Source of the DNA: JAKSPM01 sp964450645
Lineage (GTDB): Bacteria > Bacillota > Clostridia > Oscillospirales > Oscillospiraceae
Reading direction: 5' to 3'
DNA length: 10,188 bases
Assembly: GCA_964450645.1 (NCBI GenBank)
Contig: CAYVEB010000042.1
Location: 1-10,188, forward strand
Below the pieces are notes generated by a model that was not told the origin of the DNA, did no database searches, and saw only the letters and a program-made list of their open reading frames with translations. Position 1 is the first letter of the stretch, and every line of letters starts with the position of its first letter. The position numbers were made by a program, and so were the translations under genes. This document shows, one piece after another, positions 6,388 to 10,188 of the stretch.

Positions 6388-6416
6388 ACTATACCGCGGA
6401 AAACAGCCAATATCAA
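6388..6416 (-). promoter_or_regulatory. Sigma-A promoter for the 14-codon ORF and the glycosylase gene
   Basis: TTGATA (6411-6416) and TATAGT (6388-6393), each one mismatch from consensus, are 17 bases apart. The -35 box overlaps the flippase stop codon. Predicted transcription starts near 6381, about 30 bases before the ATG of the 14-codon ORF, whose own strong ribosome-binding site follows. Confidence 0.65.
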
Positions 6417-7918
6417 GCCCCCGCAGCCAGCGATTTTTCTGGAACCTGCCGCTTTTTTGTCAGCCACAGCAATCCCAATCCCACAGCCGCATAGCAACTC
6501 CCTCTGACAAGCAAAATCCACCATTGGGCCGCTCCATCCGGGATGAGCCGCTGGCTGAGCCAAGCCGCGGCCAGCACGCATCCGGCCACCCGGCACCACT
6601 GTCCAAACGGAATCTGAAATTGGGTGACCTTGCACAGCCGCCCGATGCTCAGGCAAAAATTCAGCAGGTGCGTCAGGGCGAAACTGAAATAATACCCGCC
6701 AATTCCCATGCGCGGCAGCAGGACAAACAAGAGCGCCACATCCAAAAACGACGTCAGCGTGTTATAGCGCACGCAGGCGATCTGCTCCGCCAGTCCCTTG
6801 AGCGTGCCGTCCACAATAGCGTCAAGATACAGCATCACCACCAGCGGCGCAAACAGGCGAATGTACCGGCTCGCTTCTGCGCTGTGATAGATCAAATTCC
6901 CCAAAGGCTCTGCGCAGCTAAAAAAGAACCCTGTCAAAAGTCCCGCGAACAGCAGGCAGAGCTGCAAACACCGCTGCGTCAGGCGCAAGATCCGCAGCTG
7001 ATTCTTGCTGGCGCGGCAGCGGGACAGCTCCGGAACCAGCAAGTCGGAAACCGAGTATAAAATTGTCGCTGGGAACATCAGCAGCGGGAAGACCATTCCG
7101 TGGATGGTTCCGTAAGCAGCCATGGAGGCCGTATAGCTCTCCCCCGACTGGGAAAGGCCGTAGGGGATTAAAAGCTGCTCGGCGGTGGACAGCCCTGTGC
7201 GCAGATAGTCGTTGAGCGCCAGGGGGACGCAAAGACGAATCAGCCTGGAACCCATGTGCAGATCCTCTCCGGGGTCGGGATAGGGCCGCTGGTTGCGCCG
7301 GTAGATGGCATACATCACAAAAAAATCAAACACGCTGCCCACGCTGTTTCCCCAGACGATGGCGCAGCACGCCCGCTCCGCGTTCTGGCCCGCCCACAGG
7401 CGCAGCAAAAGAAACGTGACCAAAAACGACAGCAACTGCTCTATGATTTCGATGGCAACCAACTGCCGAATTTTGGCGCAGGCCGTAAAATAACCTGCCA
7501 TGACCGAACACAGGCAGGTAAACGGCAAAAACAGCGCCATGATTTGCAAACTGGAGGTTGCGCGGGCATCTCCGATCAACGTCTGAGCCAGCGTACCCGC
7601 GCTAAATAGCAGCGCAATGCCCGCCACCACGCTGGTACACAGCCCATAGGTCAGGCAGCACCCAACCGCGCGCCGGACGCCGAAGTATCGCCGCAGCCCG
7701 TATTCCTCCGCCGGTAAATACATGGCGGCGATCCGCACGCCGGAACATCCCAGCGACATTGCCAGCATCCCCACGCTGGAGATCAGCTGCAGCAGTCCCA
7801 GTCCCGCCGCGCCGACCTCGCGCGACAGATAGACCTGGAACAGCATTGAACAAAGGCGCATAAACAGATTTCCGCCGGTGAGCAGCAGCGCACCGCGAAG
7901 AATCGTGTTGCCTTTCAT
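6413..7918 (-). CDS. SpoVB-like polysaccharide/lipid flippase (MOP superfamily)
   Basis: An integral membrane protein of 501 residues with about a dozen or more hydrophobic segments, including a first helix after MKGNTILRGALLLTGGNLFM and the following LGLLQLISSVGMLAMSLG. This opening, the spacing of Arg and Gly residues, the length and the C-terminal hydrophobic array ending in basic LTKKRQ match SpoVB and related oligosaccharide flippases, which move undecaprenyl-linked sugars (for SpoVB, during spore cortex formation) across the membrane. The substrate cannot be read from sequence. The frame is open upstream for another 149 codons, but those encode hxlB remnants. The real start is the ATG at 7916-7918, with AAGGGGTGA 5 bases ahead of it. 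That site is buried in a perfect hairpin. It sits last in the hxlA operon, 56 bases after the hxlB stop. Confidence 0.85.
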   Translation of the reverse strand: MKGNTILRGALLLTGGNLFMRLCSMLFQVYLSREVGAAGLGLLQLISSVGMLAMSLGCSGVRIAAMYLPAEEYGLRRYFGVRRAVGCCLTYGLCTSVVAGIALLFSAGTLAQTLIGDARATSSLQIMALFLPFTCLCSVMAGYFTACAKIRQLVAIEIIEQLLSFLVTFLLLRLWAGQNAERACCAIVWGNSVGSVFDFFVMYAIYRRNQRPYPDPGEDLHMGSRLIRLCVPLALNDYLRTGLSTAEQLLIPYGLSQSGESYTASMAAYGTIHGMVFPLLMFPATILYSVSDLLVPELSRCRASKNQLRILRLTQRCLQLCLLFAGLLTGFFFSCAEPLGNLIYHSAEASRYIRLFAPLVVMLYLDAIVDGTLKGLAEQIACVRYNTLTSFLDVALLFVLLPRMGIGGYYFSFALTHLLNFCLSIGRLCKVTQFQIPFGQWCRVAGCVLAAAWLSQRLIPDGAAQWWILLVRGSCYAAVGLGLLWLTKKRQVPEKSLAAGA

Positions 7919-7922
7919 AGCA

Positions 7923-7958
7923 TCACCCCTTGCCACCAACTTATGGGACAAGGGGTGA
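7923..7958 (-). promoter_or_regulatory. Hairpin sequestering the flippase ribosome-binding site
   Basis: TCACCCCTTG (7949-7958) and CAAGGGGTGA (7923-7932) are a perfect 10-base inverted repeat with a 16-base loop. The 3' arm is the whole Shine-Dalgarno sequence of the flippase gene, ending 4 bases before its ATG. No T run follows on either strand, so it is not an intrinsic terminator. It should block initiation unless opened, for instance by ribosomes arriving from the preceding frame. Confidence 0.65.
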
Positions 7959-7974
7959 GAATATGTACAAAATT

Positions 7975-8530
7975 CTATTCCAAATCCGCGTGTCGGGAAT
8001 ACATTCTCCCCGGTTCGGCCAAGGCGCTCCATCAGCTCCAGCACCACGGCATTATAGCACAGAGAGCTGAACTGCTTAAACAAGCTGCCCATGGGCCGCA
8101 CCGATACCGCCGGATCCGCCGCGCCAGCCTCCTTTTGGGGCGTAGCGCCGGGGAGCGTGAAGACAATATCCGCCATGGCGTCGATGCTGGCGCCGGGGAA
8201 AATAGTGAGCGTGGCCAGCGACACGCTGGCTTGCTTGGCCCTTTTGGCGCAGCACACCAAGTACCCCGCTGTCCCGGAGCCGGAACCAATCACCAGCAGA
8301 TCACCCGCGCCTATGGAGGGCGTGGTCGTCGCACCGACGAAATAGGCACACAGCCCCAGGCGCATCAGCCAATTGGCAAAGCCGCGTGCGGCAGGACCCT
8401 AGCGGCCCACCCCGCGGCAAAAATTTGTTTGGCCCGGACGCATACGAGAGATAGCGCCTGGAGTTCCTCCGCCGGACACATTGGGCATACTGGTCGATCT
8501 CCGCGACAAGCGCCGCAGGGCGCTTTCCAC
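7975..8530 (-). pseudogene. hxlB: Broken 6-phospho-3-hexuloisomerase (SIS-domain) gene
   Basis: HxlB isomerises hexulose-6-phosphate to fructose-6-phosphate, the second step of the ribulose monophosphate route. The SIS-fold core is readable from about 8398 to 8005 (GPAARGFANWLMRLG, GATTTPSIGAGDLLVIGSGSG, MADIVFTLPGATP, RPMGSLF, VVLELMERLGRTGE). The frame breaks several times. GTG at 8528-8530, overlapping the hxlA TAG, opens VESALR. It must shift near 8513 into ALVAEIDQYAQC, near 8475 into PAEELQALSLV...AKQIFAAG, and near 8411 into VGR, where TAG (8399-8401) replaces the Ser of the GRSG motif. Near 8006 another shift is needed to reach the family ending MYSRHADLE and its stop at 7975-7977. 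The first three shifts each look like a base lost from a run of identical bases. Uncorrected, the core frame continues into the flippase. Confidence 0.85.
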
Positions 8531-9180
8531 TACAGCCACCGGTCTTTCATCTTCCCATGGACGCGCTCGGCCAACGCCTGCGCCAGTAAATCCGGCCTTT
8601 CGGAGCGGGCCATGGCCCCGCCGATAATCAGCACATCCGCGCCGCTCTCCACATAGGCGTCTACCGTTTCCAATTGAATACCCCCGGCCACATAGATCTG
8701 CGAGTGCTTGGAACATGCGCGGATCTGCCGCAGATCCTGCAAAGGCGTCCGCCCGGCGTGCTGCTGGTCGATGCCCGTGTGTACCGCCAGGTCGCGGATG
8801 CCGCATGCTTCCATCTGGGCCACCCGCTGTTCCAAATCCCGCACACAGATCATATCCGCCACCATCCGCCCACGGAACTGCTCGGCCGTCTCCACGCAGG
8901 CGCGAACCGTCAAAATATCCGTCACGGCCAATACCGTCACCAAATCCGCTCCGGCCTCAAAGCAGTCCGCCGCCTCCACGCCGCCGGCGTCCATAATCTT
9001 GGCGTCCGCAAAGATTTCTTTCTCGGAAAACGCGCGGCGAAACGCGCGCACCGCGTCCAGGCCCTCGCGCACCAGGAGCGGAGTGCCAATCTCTATAATG
9101 TCTACCCAGTCGCGGATCTGCTCGCACAGGTCCAAACCATCAGTTACAGTCAGATCATCCAAAGCGACTTGTAATTTCAT
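8530..9180 (-). CDS. hxlA: 3-hexulose-6-phosphate synthase (orotidine decarboxylase superfamily)
   Basis: This TIM-barrel enzyme condenses formaldehyde with ribulose-5-phosphate to hexulose-6-phosphate; run in reverse with HxlB it can supply pentose phosphates. The 216 residues (usual size about 210) show VALDD (residues 5-9), DIIEIGTPL (27-35), FADAKIMDAGGVE (57-69, the metal/substrate Asp-Lys-Asp cluster), LAVHTGID (131-138), YVAGGI (163-168) and LIIGGAM (184-190). 3-keto-L-gulonate-6-phosphate decarboxylase is a close relative with the same motifs; the adjacent hxlB remnant favours HxlA. ATG at 9178-9180 is chosen for its GGAGGG ribosome-binding site 6 bases away, not the in-frame ATGs upstream. 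The gene appears intact although its partner is broken. It has its own promoter and is insulated from rpoC by a terminator. Confidence 0.88.
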   Translation of the reverse strand: MKLQVALDDLTVTDGLDLCEQIRDWVDIIEIGTPLLVREGLDAVRAFRRAFSEKEIFADAKIMDAGGVEAADCFEAGADLVTVLAVTDILTVRACVETAEQFRGRMVADMICVRDLEQRVAQMEACGIRDLAVHTGIDQQHAGRTPLQDLRQIRACSKHSQIYVAGGIQLETVDAYVESGADVLIIGGAMARSERPDLLAQALAERVHGKMKDRWL

Positions 9181-9210
9181 CTGCTTCCCTCCGTTGCTAA
9201 CGTTACATCC

Positions 9211-9256
9211 TTGCATTATTCGACGCAATTATAAGCCTCTTGCGTGTAAAATGCAA
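9211..9256 (-). promoter_or_regulatory. Imperfect dyad spanning the hxlA core promoter (possible operator)
   Basis: On the plus strand TTGCATTATTCGACGCAA (9211-9228) and TTGCGTGTAAAATGCAA (9240-9256) are imperfect inverted copies. TTGCAT/ATGCAA and ACGCAA/TTGCGT are perfect at the ends of each arm, with an 11-base centre over the -10 box. One arm contains the -35 box and the other covers the predicted start site. This is the geometry of a repressor operator. B. subtilis hxlAB is controlled by HxlR, but no regulator gene is in this window and no binding motif was compared. Confidence 0.4.
9228..9256 (-). promoter_or_regulatory. Sigma-A promoter for the hxlA operon
   Basis: TTGCAT (9251-9256) and a perfect TATAAT (9228-9233) are separated by 17 bases. 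The predicted start is near 9221, about 40 bases before the hxlA ATG. It lies just downstream of the rpoC terminator. Confidence 0.8.
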
Positions 9257-9280
9257 TAAAAAGTTATCGGATCTTTTCAC

Positions 9281-9318
9281 AAAAATATTGCCGGCGGCCC
9301 TCTTATCAGGGCCGCCGG
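9281..9318 (-). terminator. Rho-independent terminator after rpoC
   Basis: A perfect 10-base GC-rich stem, CCGGCGGCCC (9291-9300) with GGGCCGCCGG (9309-9318), and an 8-base loop. On the minus strand it is followed by CAATATTTTT. It lies 67 bases after the rpoC stop codon. On the plus strand TTTTTT also follows (9324-9329), so it could work in both directions, though no plus-strand gene is present to use it. Confidence 0.92.
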
Positions 9319-9385
9319 ATTCATTTTTTAACGCATTTGTTTTAACGGAAAATCCCTCGAAAGGGCAGATGGTGCAAACGCCAGT

Positions 9386-10188
9386 CTATGCCAGTTCGCG
9401 GTCGATCATTTCCTGCGTCACGCGGGATTCCGGGGTGACCCCCTCCTCATAATCCCGGTAGATCCGCAGACCGGAGCCGGCAGGAATCAGCTTGCCGATA
9501 ATGACGTTTTCCTTCAGGCCGATCAGATGATCCACCTTACCTTTGATGGCGGCCTCGGTGAGAACCTTGGTGGTCTCCTGGAAGGAGGCCGCGGACAAGA
9601 ACGACTCCGTTGCCAAAGACGCTTTCGTAATCCCCATCAAAATTAGGGTGTTGGTCGCAAGACGCAGATCGGTTTCGCCGGCGTCGATGCGCTTCTGAAT
9701 TCGCTCATTGGCATCCTCAAACTCCATCACATCCACGACCGTGCCGGACAGCAAATCGGTGTCGCCGGGGTCTTCCACCATGACCTTGCGCATCATCTGG
9801 CGGATGATAACCTCGATGTGCTTGTCGTTAATGTCGACGCCCTGTTGGCGGTACACGGCCAAAACGCCTTGCGTCAGATATTCCTGCACGGCCTCCACGC
9901 CGGAGATCCGCAGCACATCATGCGGATTCAGTGCGCCGTCCGTAATCGGTTCGCCGCGGCGAATGGGCTTTCCGTTCTCCACCTTTAGCCCGACGGAATA
10001 CGGAATTTGATACTGCTTGATCTCACCGTTGTCTGCGCGGATGGTAACCGTACGCAGCGCGGTACGGTGGGTTTCGTCAATTTCCACAACGCCGTCTATC
10101 TCAGCAATCTGCGCCATCTTCTTGGGCTTTCTGGCCTCAAACAGCTCCTCCACACGGGGCAGGCCCTGGGTGATGTCGTCCCCGGCGA
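9386..10188 (-). CDS. rpoC: RNA polymerase beta' subunit, C-terminal part
   Basis: The last 266 codons of the catalytic beta' subunit of RNA polymerase; the rest lies beyond the window edge. It begins in the conserved GDDITQGLPRVEELFEARKPK block. It passes through an insertion-prone beta region with RTALRTVTIRADNGEIKQY, then DKHIEVIIRQMMRKV, and ends in the universally conserved block LILMGITKASLATESFLSAASFQETTKVLTEAAI followed by KENVIIGKLIPAGSG. The C-terminus is short (VTPESRVTQEMIDRELA), as usual in Bacillota. An in-frame GTG near 10153 is an internal Val codon, not a start. A strong terminator follows, so it ends the rpoB-rpoC-type unit here; in many relatives ribosomal protein genes continue this operon instead. 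Confidence 0.97.
   Translation of the reverse strand, partial: AGDDITQGLPRVEELFEARKPKKMAQIAEIDGVVEIDETHRTALRTVTIRADNGEIKQYQIPYSVGLKVENGKPIRRGEPITDGALNPHDVLRISGVEAVQEYLTQGVLAVYRQQGVDINDKHIEVIIRQMMRKVMVEDPGDTDLLSGTVVDVMEFEDANERIQKRIDAGETDLRLATNTLILMGITKASLATESFLSAASFQETTKVLTEAAIKGKVDHLIGLKENVIIGKLIPAGSGLRIYRDYEEGVTPESRVTQEMIDRELA

Noticed and set aside
8399..8401. TAG in the GRSG motif of hxlB as a recoded (pyrrolysine or suppressed) codon
   Set aside because: Independent frame shifts on both sides mean that reading through this codon would not restore the protein.
8399..8806. 135-codon ORF spanning the end of hxlA and the start of hxlB
   Set aside because: Its upstream part is an out-of-frame reading of hxlA. 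Only its last codons (from about 8410) fall in the true hxlB frame before the TAG, so it is a by-product of the broken gene.

Overview
The window is a GC-rich stretch of a low-redundancy chromosome. All nine recognisable genes, whole, partial or broken, read from the minus strand. Promoters are classical sigma-A type and Shine-Dalgarno sites are strong and purine-rich. The window has a manganese-type riboswitch with an attenuator, a SpoVB-type flippase, AsnA beside AsnS, and an HxlA/HxlB pair. Together these point to a Gram-positive, probably anaerobic, member of the Bacillota class Clostridia, perhaps Oscillospirales. That assignment is inference; there is no rRNA in the window to confirm it.

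In the direction of transcription (right to left) the layout is as follows. The 3' end of rpoC (9386-10188) closes with a strong hairpin terminator (9281-9318). Next comes an operon with its own promoter: hxlA (8530-9180), a decayed hxlB (7975-8530) and a SpoVB-like membrane flippase (6413-7918). A promoter overlapping the flippase stop drives a 14-codon ORF, which looks like the amputated N-terminus of a threonine aldolase, and a hypoxanthine-type uracil-DNA glycosylase superfamily gene (5855-6310). recG follows (3728-5776). A promoter, a yybP-ykoY-like riboswitch and an attenuator terminator then precede a CaCA-family cation exchanger (2349-3350). The last unit is asnA (1075-2091) and asnS (1-1032, C-terminus beyond the window), with a structured leader.

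Functionally, most genes are housekeeping: transcription, replication-fork rescue, base-excision repair and asparagine supply with charging. The exchanger with its riboswitch is most simply read as manganese-induced metal export. hxlA and hxlB would form the ribulose monophosphate formaldehyde-fixing pair, but hxlB carries at least five lesions while hxlA, its promoter and its neighbours look intact.

The most informative points are: (1) the complete promoter-aptamer-attenuator unit in front of the exchanger, with extra overlapping hairpins after it; (2) the selective decay of hxlB next to a healthy hxlA, leaving a misleading in-frame ORF running from hxlB remnants into the flippase; (3) the threonine aldolase remnant that now serves as a coupled leader peptide for the glycosylase; and (4) a perfect hairpin hiding the flippase ribosome-binding site. 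I see no mobile element, CRISPR array, tRNA or rRNA, and no novel multi-gene defence-like system.
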